Shown here one piece after another: positions 19,302-28,185 of a DNA stretch of 64,000 bases. This DNA is from Microbacterium luteum (GTDB lineage Bacteria > Actinomycetota > Actinomycetes > Actinomycetales > Microbacteriaceae): positions 1,798,001 to 1,862,000 of the forward strand of contig NZ_CP063814.1 in NCBI RefSeq assembly GCF_015277875.1, read 5' to 3'. A model generated the notes under the pieces. It saw only the letters and a program-made list of their open reading frames with translations, ran no database searches and was not told the origin of the DNA. Position 1 is the first letter of the stretch. Each line of letters starts with the position of its first letter. Position numbers and translations under genes: made by a program.

Positions 19302-19374
19302 GCGGATGTAGCGCAGTTGGTAGCGCATCACCTTGCCAAGGTGAGGGTCGCGAGTTCGAGTCTCGTCATCCGCT
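19302..19374 (+). tRNA. tRNA-Gly (anticodon GCC)
   Basis: The acceptor stem GCGGATG pairs with CATCCGC. The anticodon stem TCACC/GGTGA encloses TTGCCAA, so the anticodon is GCC, and the T-loop is GAGTTCGAGTC. Discriminator base T, no encoded CCA. First gene of the plus-strand tRNA cluster. Confidence 0.96.
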
Positions 19375-19432
19375 CGAGTGCGGGGATCTCCCGATTCCAG
19401 GGCGATCACGACACGTGGGTCGAACCACACGC

Positions 19433-19503
19433 GGTGGCGTGGCCGAGCGGCTAGGCACCGGCCTGCAAAGCCGTTTACACGGGTTCGAATCCCGTCGCCA
19501 CCT
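19433..19503 (+). tRNA. tRNA-Cys (anticodon GCA)
   Basis: The acceptor stem GGTGGCG pairs with CGCCACC. The anticodon loop CTGCAAA gives anticodon GCA, and the T-loop is GGGTTCGAATCCC. At 71 nt it has the short variable loop typical of tRNA-Cys; the discriminator is T (U73), the expected cysteine identity base. Confidence 0.96.
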
Positions 19504-19530
19504 CGCATGACAACTGAACAGCCCTCACGG

Positions 19531-19602
19531 GCGCGATTGGCGCAGCGGTAGCGCGCTTCCCTGACACGGAAGAGGTCACTGGTTCGATCCCAGTATCGCG
19601 CA
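19531..19602 (+). tRNA. tRNA-Val (anticodon GAC)
   Basis: The acceptor stem GCGCGAT pairs with ATCGCGC. The anticodon stem CTTCC/GGAAG encloses CTGACAC, so the anticodon is GAC, reading GUC and GUU. Its D-arm and anticodon arm are nearly identical to those of the minus-strand tRNA-Val (CAC) 400 bp away. Confidence 0.96.
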
Positions 19603-19608
19603 CTCCAA

Positions 19609-19637
19609 CCCCCGGTTCGACCGGGGGTTTTTCTTTT
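19609..19637 (+). terminator. Intrinsic terminator of the tRNA cluster
   Basis: The stem CCCCCGG/CCGGGGG with loop TTCGA is followed by TTTTTCTTTT. This is the only terminator in the window with a full classical U-tract, 6 bp after tRNA-Val. Confidence 0.9.
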
Positions 19638-19744
19638 CGTCGTGAGGGGTCCGTCGTGGTGCCCGCCCCCGTCGCCGCACGGGCGACGGTTTCCGCCGGC
19701 GCGGACGGTAGCCTGGACGCGAGCCATTTTCTGGAGTGTTCCCT

Positions 19745-21763
19745 GTGACTGACGTTGCCCTTCCGTCGGATGTGTCGTACCCCGCTGACGGCTTCGCGCT
19801 GTTCCCCGATCGTGCCGTCATCGCCATGCGCGTGAACGGCGAGCTGAGAGATCTCGCCGCGACGGTCGAATCCACCGACGAGGTCGAGCCCGTCGAGATC
19901 ACGAGCCCTGAGGGACTCAACATCCTCCGCCACTCGACGGCGCACGTCCTCGCCCAGGCCGTCCAGCGCATCCGTCCGCAGGCCGACCTGGGGATCGGCC
20001 CGCCCGTCACCGACGGCTTCTACTACGACTTCGGCGTCGACGAGCCGTTCACGCCCGAGGATCTCAAGGCCATCGAGAAGGAGATGCAGCGCATCGTCCG
20101 CGAGGGCCAGCGGTTCACCCGCCGCGTCGTGTCGGACGAGGAGGCTCGAGTCGAACTGGTGGACGAGCCGTTCAAGCTCGAGCTCATCGGGCTGAAAGGC
20201 GGCACCGCGTCGGGTCACGAGGCGGCGGAAGGCGCCGGGGTCGAGGTGGGGGCGGGGGAGCTGACCATCTACGACAACGTCGACCGCGACGGCGTCACCG
20301 TCTGGAAGGACCTCTGCCGCGGTCCGCACGTGCCGAGCACGCGCATCATCGGAAACGGGTGGGCGCTCCAGCGCGTGGCGGGCGCCTATTGGCGCGGGAG
20401 TGAGAAGAACCCGCAGCTGCAGCGCATCTACGGCACCGCGTGGCCGACCAAGGACGAACTGCGCGCATACCAGGCTCGTCTGGAGGAAGCCGCCAAGCGC
20501 GACCACCGCAAGCTCGGCAAGGAGCTCGATCTCTTCTCGTTCCCCGACGAGATCGGGTCGGGGCTGTCGGTGTGGCACCCCAAGGGCGGCATCATCCGCG
20601 GCGAGATGGAGCAGCACGCGCGCCGCCGTCACGTCGAGGGCGGGTACACCTACGTGTACACCCCGCACATCGCGAAGGAAGACCTCTTTCTCACGTCCAA
20701 CCACCTCGTCACCTACAAGGACGGGATGTTCCCGCCGATCGTGATGGACGAGGAGCACGGCCCCGACGGCACCGTGACGAAGAAGGGCCAGGACTACTAC
20801 CTCAAGCCCATGAACTGCCCGATGCACATCCTGATCTATCGGGAACGTGCGCGCAGCTACCGCGACCTGCCGATGAGGCTCGCCGAGAACGGCACCGTCT
20901 ACCGCAACGAACTCTCCGGCGCCCTTCACGGCCTGACCCGCGTGCGCGGCTTCACACAGGACGACTCCCACCTGTTCGTGACTCCGGAGCAGCTCGAGTC
21001 CGAAGCGACCCGGGTGTTGGAGTTCGTCATCTCGATGCTGCGCGACTTCGGCCTGGACGACTTCGAACTCGAACTCTCCATGCGCGACGACGAGAAGTCG
21101 AAGTGGATCGGCACCGACGAGTTCTGGGAGTACTCGACGAACGCCCTGCGCAACGTGGCGGTGGCCAGCGGACTCAAGCTCACCGAGGTTCCGGGGGAGG
21201 CCGCGTTCTACGGCCCGAAGATCGACCTCAAGACACGCGACGCCATCGGACGCACCTGGCAGCTGTCGACCGTGCAGGTCGATCCGAACCTGCCCGAGCG
21301 CTTCGGCCTGGAGTACACCGGCCCCGACGGCGAGAAGCACCGGCCGATCATGATCCATCGGGCACTGTTCGGATCGATCGAACGCTTCTTCGCCATCCTC
21401 CTCGAGCACTACGCTGGCGCGTTCCCGATGTGGCTGGCTCCGGTGCAGGTGGTCGGCATCCCGGTGGCCGAGGAGTACGCCGAGCACCTCGAGCAGATCG
21501 TGGCCCGACTGCGAGCAGCCGGCGTCCGTGCCGAGGTCGATCGATCCGATGACCGGATGCAGAAGAAGATCCGCACGCACACGGCGCAGAAGGTGCCGCT
21601 GCAGCTGATCGCGGGCGAGCAGGACCGCGCCGCCGACGCCGTCTCGTTCCGCTTCCGCGACGGCACACAGGAGAACGCGATACCGGTCGATGTCGCGGTC
21701 GAGCGCATCATCGCGTCGATCCGGGACAAGGCGCTTGTCAACACCGCGGAGGATCTGGCGTGA
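19745..21763 (+). CDS. thrS: Threonyl-tRNA synthetase
   Basis: Charges tRNA-Thr with threonine. The 672-residue protein has an N-terminal TGS-like region, the editing domain ([10 protein letters not shown], with HxxxH, and CRGPHVPST), the class II core (motif 1 region [30 protein letters not shown] with a zinc-binding Cys; motif 2 [20 protein letters not shown]; motif 3 ending [19 protein letters not shown]) and the C-terminal anticodon-binding domain. GTG 19745 is favoured over GTG 19736 because GGAG lies 8 nt upstream. I see no T-box leader in the roughly 110 bp after the tRNA terminator. It overlaps the HIT gene by 4 bp. Confidence 0.97.
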   Translation: MTDVALPSDVSYPADGFALFPDRAVIAMRVNGELRDLAATVESTDEVEPVEITSPEGLNILRHSTAHVLAQAVQRIRPQADLGIGPPVTDGFYYDFGVDEPFTPEDLKAIEKEMQRIVREGQRFTRRVVSDEEARVELVDEPFKLELIGLKGGTASGHEAAEGAGVEVGAGELTIYDNVDRDGVTVWKDLCRGPHVPSTRIIGNGWALQRVAGAYWRGSEKNPQLQRIYGTAWPTKDELRAYQARLEEAAKRDHRKLGKELDLFSFPDEIGSGLSVWHPKGGIIRGEMEQHARRRHVEGGYTYVYTPHIAKEDLFLTSNHLVTYKDGMFPPIVMDEEHGPDGTVTKKGQDYYLKPMNCPMHILIYRERARSYRDLPMRLAENGTVYRNELSGALHGLTRVRGFTQDDSHLFVTPEQLESEATRVLEFVISMLRDFGLDDFELELSMRDDEKSKWIGTDEFWEYSTNALRNVAVASGLKLTEVPGEAAFYGPKIDLKTRDAIGRTWQLSTVQVDPNLPERFGLEYTGPDGEKHRPIMIHRALFGSIERFFAILLEHYAGAFPMWLAPVQVVGIPVAEEYAEHLEQIVARLRAAGVRAEVDRSDDRMQKKIRTHTAQKVPLQLIAGEQDRAADAVSFRFRDGTQENAIPVDVAVERIIASIRDKALVNTAEDLA

Positions 21764-22311
21764 CCCACGCCGGTGAACCGGGCGACAGCGTCGACGCGGC
21801 CTCGCTCGCCGGCGTCCCCGACGCCTTTCAGCGCCTCTGGACGCCGCATCGGATGGCATACATCCAGGCCGGTCCCCAGGTGCTGCGGGATGATTGTCCG
21901 TTCTGCGCCGCCCCGGAGAAATCCGATGAAGACGGGCTGATCGTCGCTCGGGGCAAGAAGGCCTACGTGCTGCTGAACCTCTTCCCTTACAACTCTGGTC
22001 ATCTTCTGGTCTGCCCGTACCGCCATGTGGCCACCTACGATCAGGCGAGCGCTGACGAGGTCGCCGAGATCGGGGAACTCACGCAGATCGGCATGCGGGT
22101 TCTCCGCGAGGTCAGCCGGTGCGACGGGTTCAATCTCGGAATGAACCAGGGGGCGGTCGCGGGTGCCGGCGTGGATGAGCACCTTCACCAGCACATCGTG
22201 CCGCGGTGGCGTGCCGACGCGAACTTCTTCCCGATCATCGGGCGCACCAAGGCCCTGCCCCAGCTGCTCGGCGAGGTGCGCGCCGCTGTGAGTGCGGCCT
22301 GGCCGGCGTAG
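21760..22311 (+). CDS. HIT-family nucleotide hydrolase/phosphorylase
   Basis: A 183-residue histidine-triad protein. The catalytic triad is in [16 protein letters not shown] near residue 47 with [19 protein letters not shown] are the conserved N-terminal parts, typical of the actinobacterial subgroup related to Ap4A phosphorylase. It probably acts on dinucleoside polyphosphates or AMP conjugates. GTG 21760 overlaps the thrS stop (GTGA), so it is translated with thrS. The link is functionally sensible because aminoacyl-tRNA synthetases produce Ap4A. Its stop is only 3 bp from the convergent pdxY stop, and there is no terminator between them. Confidence 0.9.
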   Translation: MTHAGEPGDSVDAASLAGVPDAFQRLWTPHRMAYIQAGPQVLRDDCPFCAAPEKSDEDGLIVARGKKAYVLLNLFPYNSGHLLVCPYRHVATYDQASADEVAEIGELTQIGMRVLREVSRCDGFNLGMNQGAVAGAGVDEHLHQHIVPRWRADANFFPIIGRTKALPQLLGEVRAAVSAAWPA

Positions 22312-22314
22312 GAC

Positions 22315-23178
22315 TCAGCGTAGGCGCTGCACGTCGAACTGCATCTGCGGGGCGGCGTAGTGGTCCTGCGCCTGCACCAGCTGCAGCTCCCGCTGCCCGG
22401 ACTCGTGGGTCATCGCCAGCAGCGCGAAGACGCTGGAGGTCGTTCGTGCAAGAGCGTCCGCCGCATCGCCCGACCTGTTCAGGTGTGCTGTGAAGAGTGC
22501 GGCGGTGACGTCGCCGGATCCGTTCGCCTTCATCGGGATCCGCGGTGTCTGCACGATCCACGCACCGTCGTCGGTGACAGCGAGCATCTCGATGGTGTCC
22601 TGAGGGCTGTCCGGCCGCTCGACGCTCGTGACGAGCACGGTACGCGGCCCCATCTCGCGCGCGGCGTCGGCGGCCGCAAGCGTGGAGTCGAGGTCCTCGG
22701 GTTCGGTGCCGGTCAGGAATCCCAGCTCGAACTGATTCGGAGTGATGATGTCGGCTGCCGGCACGACCCGCTCCCGGAGCAGGACGGGGATGGCGGGCGC
22801 GACGAAACATCCGCTCCGGGCATTGCCCATCACGGGGTCGCACGCGTAGATCGCCGAAGGATTCGCGGCCTTCACGCGCGTGACGGTGTCGAGGACCACA
22901 TCGGCGATGCCTTCCCCGCCCTGGTAGCCGGAGAGCACGACGTCGATGTCTGCGAAGGCGCCGCGCTCTTCGATACCGAGGATGACATCGCGCACCTCAT
23001 TCGGGCTGATGAGCGGTCCCCGCCACGCGCCGTAGCCGGTGTGGTTGGAGAAGTTCACGGTGTAGACCGGCAGCACCTCCACCCCGATGCGCTGAAGCGG
23101 GAAGACGGCGGCGGAGTTGCCGACGTGGCCGTACGCGACCGCGGACTGGATGGAGAGGATCTTCACCCGTCCGATCAT
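22315..23178 (-). CDS. pdxY: Pyridoxal kinase PdxY
   Basis: Phosphorylates pyridoxal to PLP in vitamin B6 salvage. The 287-residue ribokinase-family protein has the PdxY opening ILSIQSAVAYGHVGNSAAVF, the substrate-loop region NFSNHTGYGAWRG, DPVMGN, ITPNQFELGFLTG and the C-terminal catalytic motif NGSGDVTAALFTAHL, whose Asp is the base. Its ATG overlaps the pdxR stop in an ATGA junction, so it is the second gene of a regulator-kinase operon that diverges from pdxST. Confidence 0.94.
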   Translation of the reverse strand: MIGRVKILSIQSAVAYGHVGNSAAVFPLQRIGVEVLPVYTVNFSNHTGYGAWRGPLISPNEVRDVILGIEERGAFADIDVVLSGYQGGEGIADVVLDTVTRVKAANPSAIYACDPVMGNARSGCFVAPAIPVLLRERVVPAADIITPNQFELGFLTGTEPEDLDSTLAAADAAREMGPRTVLVTSVERPDSPQDTIEMLAVTDDGAWIVQTPRIPMKANGSGDVTAALFTAHLNRSGDAADALARTTSSVFALLAMTHESGQRELQLVQAQDHYAAPQMQFDVQRLR

Positions 23179-24512
23179 GCCACCCCGTCAGAGAGGCCCC
23201 GCACGCCCTCGACGGCGTCGGCGATGTCGCCTGCGAGACGATCCGCGTCGCGGTCGTCCAGCTGGTGGACGGTGAGCCGCAGCCGCTGGGATGGACGCGA
23301 GGCGGGGGACAGGACGAAGTCGTCCCCGGCCCTGGCGAGCCAGCCGCGACGCATGAGGTGGATGGTGACATCGGCCGCGGGCACTCCGACGTCGACCCAG
23401 AGATTGAGTCCGTCGGAATCGGTCGCGTCGATGCCCCGCGAGGTGAGCCGCCTGACGAACGCGGCGTTGCGCGCGGCGTAGTGCTCCGCGGCGTCCGCGA
23501 TGCCGGCATGGACCTCCGGATCGATCATGAGGGCGTGCACGAGTCGTTGCAGCAGGTGGCTGACCCAGGTGGTCCCGGGGGTCAGGCGAAGAGCGAGCCG
23601 AGACGCGGTCTCAGGGTCGGAGGAGGTCACCGCCAGACACATGTCCGGGCCGAGGAACTTCGAGACCGAGCGCACGAGAGCCCATCGGCGGTGACCAGGC
23701 GGGACGACCGAGTGGAAGGTGCGGCGCGAAAGCATCGAGAAGTGATCGTCCTCGATCACCAGCAGGTAGGGATGATCGGCGAGCAGCTCGCGCAGCTGAT
23801 CGGCGCGCTCGGCCGTGAGGCTGGCGCCGGAGGGGTTCTGCGCGCGGGGGGTGCAGATGATGGCTCGTGCGCCCTCGGCGATCGCGGCGCGCAGTCCGTC
23901 GACGGTCATCCCGGAGCCGTCGCATGCGATCGCGATCGGTCGATAGCCTCCCAGCCGGACGGTGTGGATGCTCGTGAGAAAACAGGGATCCTCCAAGCCG
24001 ACGGCGTCGTCGCGGGTGAGCGCCTGGGCGAGGAGTCGCTCGACGGCGTCGGCTGCGCCGCTGGTGATCGTGAGCCGCGATCGCGCGGCGCACGTCGCGT
24101 CGGACATCCACGCGCCGGCCCACGACTCCAGCCCGGGATCGATGACCGGCTCGCCGTAGAGCACGGGTCGCCCGGCGGCCCGGGCGAGCGCGCGGGAAGG
24201 ATCGGGAATGCGCGCGGGATCGGGGTTCCCGGTGCCGACGTCGCGCAGCGCACTGTCGGGGGCGAAGCCCTCCTGTGCGACGAGGCGGCGAGCGGTCACG
24301 CGCGTGCCACCTCGCCCGCGGGCGATGACCAGACCGGACTGGGCCAGGTGCCGGTAGGCGGCCACAACCGTGTTGCGGTTGACGCCGAGGTCGGCCGCGA
24401 GCGACCGAACGGGCGGGAGGATCGCACCGGGCGGGAGAACACCGCTCTCGATCGCGGATCGCACGCTGTCCGCGATCTCGCTCGCGGTCGCGCCGACGAT
24501 GTGAGCGTGCAT
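23175..24512 (-). CDS. pdxR: MocR/PdxR-type PLP-dependent transcriptional regulator
   Basis: A 445-residue GntR/MocR regulator: a winged helix-turn-helix at residues 5-75 (IESGVLPPGAILPPVRSLAADLG, NRNTVVAAYRHLAQSGLV) joined to an aminotransferase fold-I domain. The PLP lysine is predicted in RSVSKFLGPDMCLAV, and the nearby IICTPRAQNPSG resembles the fold-I Asn-Pro motif. PdxR proteins sense PLP and control pdxST in Corynebacterium, Streptomyces and Listeria. Divergence from pdxST and co-transcription with pdxY support that role. ATG 24512 is chosen because it opens the winged-helix domain; the open frame to 24608 runs through the promoter. Confidence 0.88.
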   Translation of the reverse strand: MHAHIVGATASEIADSVRSAIESGVLPPGAILPPVRSLAADLGVNRNTVVAAYRHLAQSGLVIARGRGGTRVTARRLVAQEGFAPDSALRDVGTGNPDPARIPDPSRALARAAGRPVLYGEPVIDPGLESWAGAWMSDATCAARSRLTITSGAADAVERLLAQALTRDDAVGLEDPCFLTSIHTVRLGGYRPIAIACDGSGMTVDGLRAAIAEGARAIICTPRAQNPSGASLTAERADQLRELLADHPYLLVIEDDHFSMLSRRTFHSVVPPGHRRWALVRSVSKFLGPDMCLAVTSSDPETASRLALRLTPGTTWVSHLLQRLVHALMIDPEVHAGIADAAEHYAARNAAFVRRLTSRGIDATDSDGLNLWVDVGVPAADVTIHLMRRGWLARAGDDFVLSPASRPSQRLRLTVHQLDDRDADRLAGDIADAVEGVRGLSDGVA

Positions 24513-24550
24513 GAGGTCGATCCTCTCGTGTTCGATGGTCGAACCCGACA

Positions 24551-24577
24551 ATGCTATCGTTTGGCCTAGATCAAACG
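24551..24577. promoter_or_regulatory. Overlapping pdxR/pdxS promoters with PdxR operator candidate
   Basis: TAGCAT on the minus strand (24551-24556) and TATCGT on the plus strand (24555-24560) are overlapping divergent -10 boxes. Next to them CGTTTG-n8-CAAACG (24558-24577) forms an inverted repeat whose centre contains CTAG; the 16-bp core TTTGGCCTAGATCAAA is symmetric at 12 of 16 positions. The CTA-containing half-sites recall the Corynebacterium PdxR motif. A regulator bound here would cover the predicted pdxS transcription start. Confidence 0.5.
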
Positions 24578-24626
24578 CCTGTCTTGTCTGCGTCGCAGCG
24601 AGCGGCATGTCGAAGGGACGACCGTG

Positions 24627-25514
24627 ATGACGAATGCAACCGGATCAGACCGTGTGAAGCGCGGACTCGCGGAGATGCTGAAGGGCGGCGTCATCATGGA
24701 CGTCGTCACGGCGGATCAGGCCAAGATCGCCGAGGACGCCGGCGCGGTCGCCGTCATGGCGCTCGAGCGCGTTCCCGCCGATATCCGCGCGCAGGGCGGT
24801 GTCGCGAGAATGAGCGACCCCGACCTCATCGACGACATCATCGCGTCGGTGTCGATCCCGGTCATGGCCAAGTCCCGCATCGGCCACTTCGTCGAAGCAC
24901 AGGTGCTGCAGGAGCTCGGCGTCGACTACATCGACGAATCCGAGGTGCTCTCGCCGGCGGACTACGTCAACCACATCGACAAGTGGCGCTTCACGGTGCC
25001 GTTCGTGTGCGGCGCGACGAACCTCGGGGAGGCGCTGCGCCGCATCAACGAGGGCGCCGCGATGATCCGTTCCAAGGGCGAGGCCGGCACCGGAGACGTC
25101 TCGGAGGCGACCAAGCACATTCGCAAGATCACCTCGGAGATCAACGCCCTGCGTTCGATGACCCGGGACGAGCTCTATGTGGCGGCCAAGGACCTGCAGG
25201 CTCCGTACGAACTGGTCGCCGAGGTCGCCGAGACCGGCACCCTGCCCGTGGTGCTCTTCGTCGCCGGGGGAGTGGCGACCCCCGCGGACGCCGCGATGAT
25301 GATGCAGATGGGTGCGGACGGCGTCTTCGTCGGCTCCGGCATTTTCAAGTCCGGCAATCCCGCCGAGCGAGCGGCGGCGATCGTCAAGGCCACCACCTTC
25401 TACGACGACCCGAAGGTCATCGCCGATGTCTCGCGCGGGCTCGGCGACGCCATGGTGGGCATCAATGTCGCAGACCTTCCCGCACCGCACCGCCTCGCCG
25501 AGCGTGGCTGGTAG
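24627..25514 (+). CDS. pdxS: Pyridoxal 5'-phosphate synthase, synthase subunit PdxS
   Basis: Makes PLP from ribose 5-phosphate, glyceraldehyde 3-phosphate and ammonia supplied by PdxT; forms a dodecamer. The 295-residue TIM-barrel protein has the catalytic lysines in MAKSRIGHF and [11 protein letters not shown], and [24 protein letters not shown] sequence (here [19 protein letters not shown]) near the N-terminus. GAAGGGA lies upstream of GTG-ATG; I take the ATG, and the GTG one codon earlier is equivalent. It overlaps pdxT by 11 bp and is probably controlled from the operator at 24551-24577. Confidence 0.97.
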   Translation: MTNATGSDRVKRGLAEMLKGGVIMDVVTADQAKIAEDAGAVAVMALERVPADIRAQGGVARMSDPDLIDDIIASVSIPVMAKSRIGHFVEAQVLQELGVDYIDESEVLSPADYVNHIDKWRFTVPFVCGATNLGEALRRINEGAAMIRSKGEAGTGDVSEATKHIRKITSEINALRSMTRDELYVAAKDLQAPYELVAEVAETGTLPVVLFVAGGVATPADAAMMMQMGADGVFVGSGIFKSGNPAERAAAIVKATTFYDDPKVIADVSRGLGDAMVGINVADLPAPHRLAERGW

Positions 25515-26097
25515 CCCTCGCGTCGGCATCCTCGCGCTGCAGGGCGACGTGCGCGAGCACGGGCGCGTCCTGCGAAGTCTCGGTGCCGAGGTCGTGTCGA
25601 TTCGCCGGCCCGATGAGCTGCTCGCCGTCGACGGGCTGGTGCTACCCGGCGGGGAATCCACCGTCATCGACAAGCTGGCGCGCGGGTTCGGTGTGGCGGA
25701 GCCGCTCTCGCGTGCGATCGCGGCCGGCCTTCCGGTGTACGGCACCTGTGCGGGCCTGATTCTGCTGGCCGACCGTCTGGAGGACGGGATCGAGGGGCAG
25801 CGCACGTTCGGTGGGCTCGACGTCACCGTGAGGCGAAACGCCTTCGGCGGACAGGTCGAGTCCTTCGAGGCATCGGTGACGGTGCCGGCGTTCGGCGGAC
25901 CGCCCGTCGACGCCGCCTTCATCCGCGCCCCTCTCGTGGTGTCGACGGGGCCGGGTGTCGAGGTGCTCGCGGAGCTGGATGACGGGGGAATCGTCGCCGT
26001 TCGCCAAGGCAACGCGATCGGCACCGCCTTCCATCCCGAGGTCTCGGGAGAGCGGCGATTCCACGAGCTGTTCCTGTCGCTGGTGCGCGCCGCCTGA
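25504..26097 (+). CDS. pdxT: Pyridoxal 5'-phosphate synthase, glutaminase subunit PdxT
   Basis: Class I glutaminase that delivers ammonia to PdxS. The 197-residue protein has [22 protein letters not shown], the nucleophile in [10 protein letters not shown], and the catalytic His/Glu in [18 protein letters not shown] 25504 gives the usual family length, with [11 protein letters not shown] starting at residue 5. It overlaps the end of pdxS, and the frame continues open further back only because of that overlap. The 42 bp after it carry the yebC promoter. Confidence 0.95.
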   Translation: MAGSPRVGILALQGDVREHGRVLRSLGAEVVSIRRPDELLAVDGLVLPGGESTVIDKLARGFGVAEPLSRAIAAGLPVYGTCAGLILLADRLEDGIEGQRTFGGLDVTVRRNAFGGQVESFEASVTVPAFGGPPVDAAFIRAPLVVSTGPGVEVLAELDDGGIVAVRQGNAIGTAFHPEVSGERRFHELFLSLVRAA

Positions 26098-26126
26098 CGT
26101 CGGCGCGGCGCGAGCGCCGCCCTCGA

Positions 26127-26132
26127 TAGACT
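26127..26132 (+). promoter_or_regulatory. -10 box of the yebC-like gene
   Basis: TAGACT ends 7 nt before the ATG. GGAGGG lies between them but would fall at or before the expected transcription start, so a leaderless transcript is plausible; alternatively transcription may start further upstream, from the pdxS promoter. Confidence 0.4.
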
Positions 26133-26139
26133 GGAGGGC

Positions 26140-26904
26140 ATGTCCGGCCACTCCAAGTGGGCGACGACCAAGCACAAGAAGGCCGTCATCGACGCCCGAC
26201 GTGCGAAGTCGTTCGCCAAGCTCATCAAGAACATCGAGGTCGCCGCCAAGATCGGCGGTGCGGATCTCGCAGGCAATCCGACGCTGTACGACGCCGTGCA
26301 GAAGGCGAAGAAGACGTCGGTCCCCAACGACAACATCGATCGCGCCATCAAGCGCGGTGCCGGCATCGGCGGGGATGCCGTCGAGTACCAGACGATCATG
26401 TACGAGGCGTACGGGCCCCATGGTGTCGCCCTCATGGTCGAGTGTCTGACCGACAACAAGAACCGCGCCGCGGCAGAGGTGCGCACCGCGCTCACCCGCA
26501 ACAACGGAACGCTCGCCGACCCGGGAAGCGTCGCCTACAACTTCACGCGCAAGGGCGTCATCGTCGTCTCGGACGAGGGCACCACGGAAGATGACGTCAT
26601 GCTCGCGGTCCTCGATGCGGGAGCAGAGGAGGTCGAGTCGCACCCGAAGGGCTTCGAGGTCCTCACCGAGGCCTCCGATGTCGTCGCCGTGCGGAAGGCC
26701 CTGCAGGATGCCGGCATCGATTACGAATCAGCCGACGTTGAGTTCGTGCCGAACCTGAAGGTCGAGGTCGACGCCGACACCGCGCGCAAGGTCTTCCGTC
26801 TGATCGACGCGCTCGAGGACAGCGATGACGTGCAGAACGTCTTCAGCAACGTCGACCTCACCCCCGAGGTCCAGGCCGAGCTCGAAGAGGACGACGACGA
26901 GTGA
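26140..26904 (+). CDS. YebC/PmpR (TACO1) family protein
   Basis: A 254-residue protein of the YebC/TACO1 family. The opening [20 protein letters not shown] is diagnostic; [27 protein letters not shown] and [10 protein letters not shown] follow. Members were first described as DNA-binding regulators (PmpR); more recent work links the family to translation of proline-rich stretches. The role here is open. It sits just before ruvC, the standard bacterial order yebC-ruvC-ruvA-ruvB. The acidic C-terminus (EEDDDE) is longer than in E. coli. Confidence 0.93.
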   Translation: MSGHSKWATTKHKKAVIDARRAKSFAKLIKNIEVAAKIGGADLAGNPTLYDAVQKAKKTSVPNDNIDRAIKRGAGIGGDAVEYQTIMYEAYGPHGVALMVECLTDNKNRAAAEVRTALTRNNGTLADPGSVAYNFTRKGVIVVSDEGTTEDDVMLAVLDAGAEEVESHPKGFEVLTEASDVVAVRKALQDAGIDYESADVEFVPNLKVEVDADTARKVFRLIDALEDSDDVQNVFSNVDLTPEVQAELEEDDDE

Positions 26905-26943
26905 CAGCAGGCGCGCCTTCCGGCGCGTAGGCGGATGCTCGCC

Positions 26944-26949
26944 TAGCGT
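26944..26949 (+). promoter_or_regulatory. -10 box of ruvC (leaderless)
   Basis: TAGCGT ends exactly 6 nt before the ruvC GTG, with only GATCGC between and no Shine-Dalgarno sequence. Confidence 0.45.
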
Positions 26950-26955
26950 GATCGC

Positions 26956-27519
26956 GTGACACTGCGTGTTCTCGGCATCGACCCGGGCCTGACCCGCTGC
27001 GGGATCGGTGTCGTCGACGTCGCACCGGATCGTTCTGCTTCCCTCGTTCACGTCGGCGTCGTGCGGTCGTCGACGGAGGCGCCCATCGAGGTGCGCCTGG
27101 CCGCCATCGCACGGGGCATCCGCGAGGTGATCCGGGAGCACGCCCCATCGGTGGTCGCCGTGGAACGGGTCTTCGCCCAGAATAACCGCAGCACCGTGAT
27201 GGGCACCGCTCAGGCCAGCGGTGTCGCCCTGATGCTCGCTGCGGAAAGCGGACTGCCGGCGGCGACCCACACCCCGAGCGAGGTCAAGGCGGCGATCACC
27301 GGCTACGGCTCGGCCGACAAGCGCCAGGTGCAGGTCATGGTGGCTCGGGTGCTCCGCCTCGACGATCTGCCCAAGCCCGCCGACGCGGCGGACGCGCTGG
27401 CCCTCGCGCTGTGTCACGCCTGGCGTGGGTCGCCCATGACTGCTCCCGCGCGCACCGGCGGAACGCTCACTCCGGCGCAGCGAGCGTGGTCGCGGGCGGA
27501 GCGAGCGACCCGCCGCTAG
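26956..27519 (+). CDS. ruvC: Crossover junction endodeoxyribonuclease RuvC
   Basis: Resolves Holliday junctions with RuvAB. The 187-residue protein begins VTLRVLGIDPGLTRCGIGVV, which holds the first catalytic Asp. VAVERVFAQNN supplies the Glu, and the C-terminal PADAADALALALCHA supplies the last acids. The GTG start gives the family's standard N-terminus and matches the leaderless promoter. The C-terminal tail is Arg-rich. ruvA follows after 45 bp with its own -10 box. Confidence 0.96.
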   Translation: MTLRVLGIDPGLTRCGIGVVDVAPDRSASLVHVGVVRSSTEAPIEVRLAAIARGIREVIREHAPSVVAVERVFAQNNRSTVMGTAQASGVALMLAAESGLPAATHTPSEVKAAITGYGSADKRQVQVMVARVLRLDDLPKPADAADALALALCHAWRGSPMTAPARTGGTLTPAQRAWSRAERATRR

Positions 27520-27552
27520 CGTGTCGCTCGAACATAGATCCGAACCCGACCC

Positions 27553-27558
27553 TAGGCT
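27553..27558 (+). promoter_or_regulatory. -10 box of ruvA (leaderless)
   Basis: TAGGCT ends exactly 6 nt before the ruvA ATG (CGACGC between) and there is no ribosome-binding site. Confidence 0.45.
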
Positions 27559-27564
27559 CGACGC

Positions 27565-28185
27565 ATGATCTCCTCTCTGCGCGGACGCGTGCTCCACACC
27601 GAACCCGACAGCGTCGTGATCGAGGTGGGTGGCGTCGGGTTCCAGGTCGCCGTCACGTCGCAGGTCGTGCGTGCCGCGCGCGTGGGGGAGGAACTCCGGC
27701 TCCACACGTCGCTCATCGTGAGGGAGGATGCGCTCGCACTGTTCGGGTTCACCGAACGGGAGGAGCTGATCGTCTTCTCGCAGCTGTTGAGCGTCACCGG
27801 CGTCGGCCCCAAGTCGGCCCTGGGCGTGCTGTCGACGCTCACCGTGCCGCAGATCGCCGACGCCGTCACCGCCGACGACGATGCCCCCTTCCGCCGGGTC
27901 TCGGGGATCGGACCGAAGACGGCCAAGCTGATCGTCGTGCAACTGGCCGGAAAGCTCGCCCCCTCCAAGCCCGCCGTCGGCGCGAGCAGCGGCGACTCCG
28001 GCCTGGATGTGCCCGCACAGGTGGTGGAAGCGCTCGTCGGACTGGGTTGGCCGGAGCGCCTCGCTGCCGAGACCACGGCCGCCGTGGCGGCGCGAACGGA
28101 GACGGAGGCGACGACCGTGGCGGGACTGCTGCGCGCCGCGCTGGCGGAGCTCGGCCCGGCTCGCAAGGAGCGTGCGCATGGATGA
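27565..28185 (+). CDS. ruvA: Holliday junction branch migration protein RuvA
   Basis: DNA-binding tetramer that loads RuvB on Holliday junctions. The 206-residue protein has the OB-fold start [20 protein letters not shown], the helix-hairpin-helix motifs [17 protein letters not shown] and [19 protein letters not shown], and a C-terminal RuvB-binding domain ([12 protein letters not shown]) after a flexible linker. It overlaps ruvB by 8 bp, and AAGGAG near its end serves ruvB. Confidence 0.96.
   Translation: MISSLRGRVLHTEPDSVVIEVGGVGFQVAVTSQVVRAARVGEELRLHTSLIVREDALALFGFTEREELIVFSQLLSVTGVGPKSALGVLSTLTVPQIADAVTADDDAPFRRVSGIGPKTAKLIVVQLAGKLAPSKPAVGASSGDSGLDVPAQVVEALVGLGWPERLAAETTAAVAARTETEATTVAGLLRAALAELGPARKERAHG

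Noticed and set aside
19042..19640. Integrated element at the tRNA cluster
   Set aside because: No integrase, no direct repeats of a tRNA end, and all flanking genes are ordinary core genes.
19638..19744. T-box riboswitch before thrS
   Set aside because: About 110 bp is too short, and I find no T-box core sequence or specifier stem.
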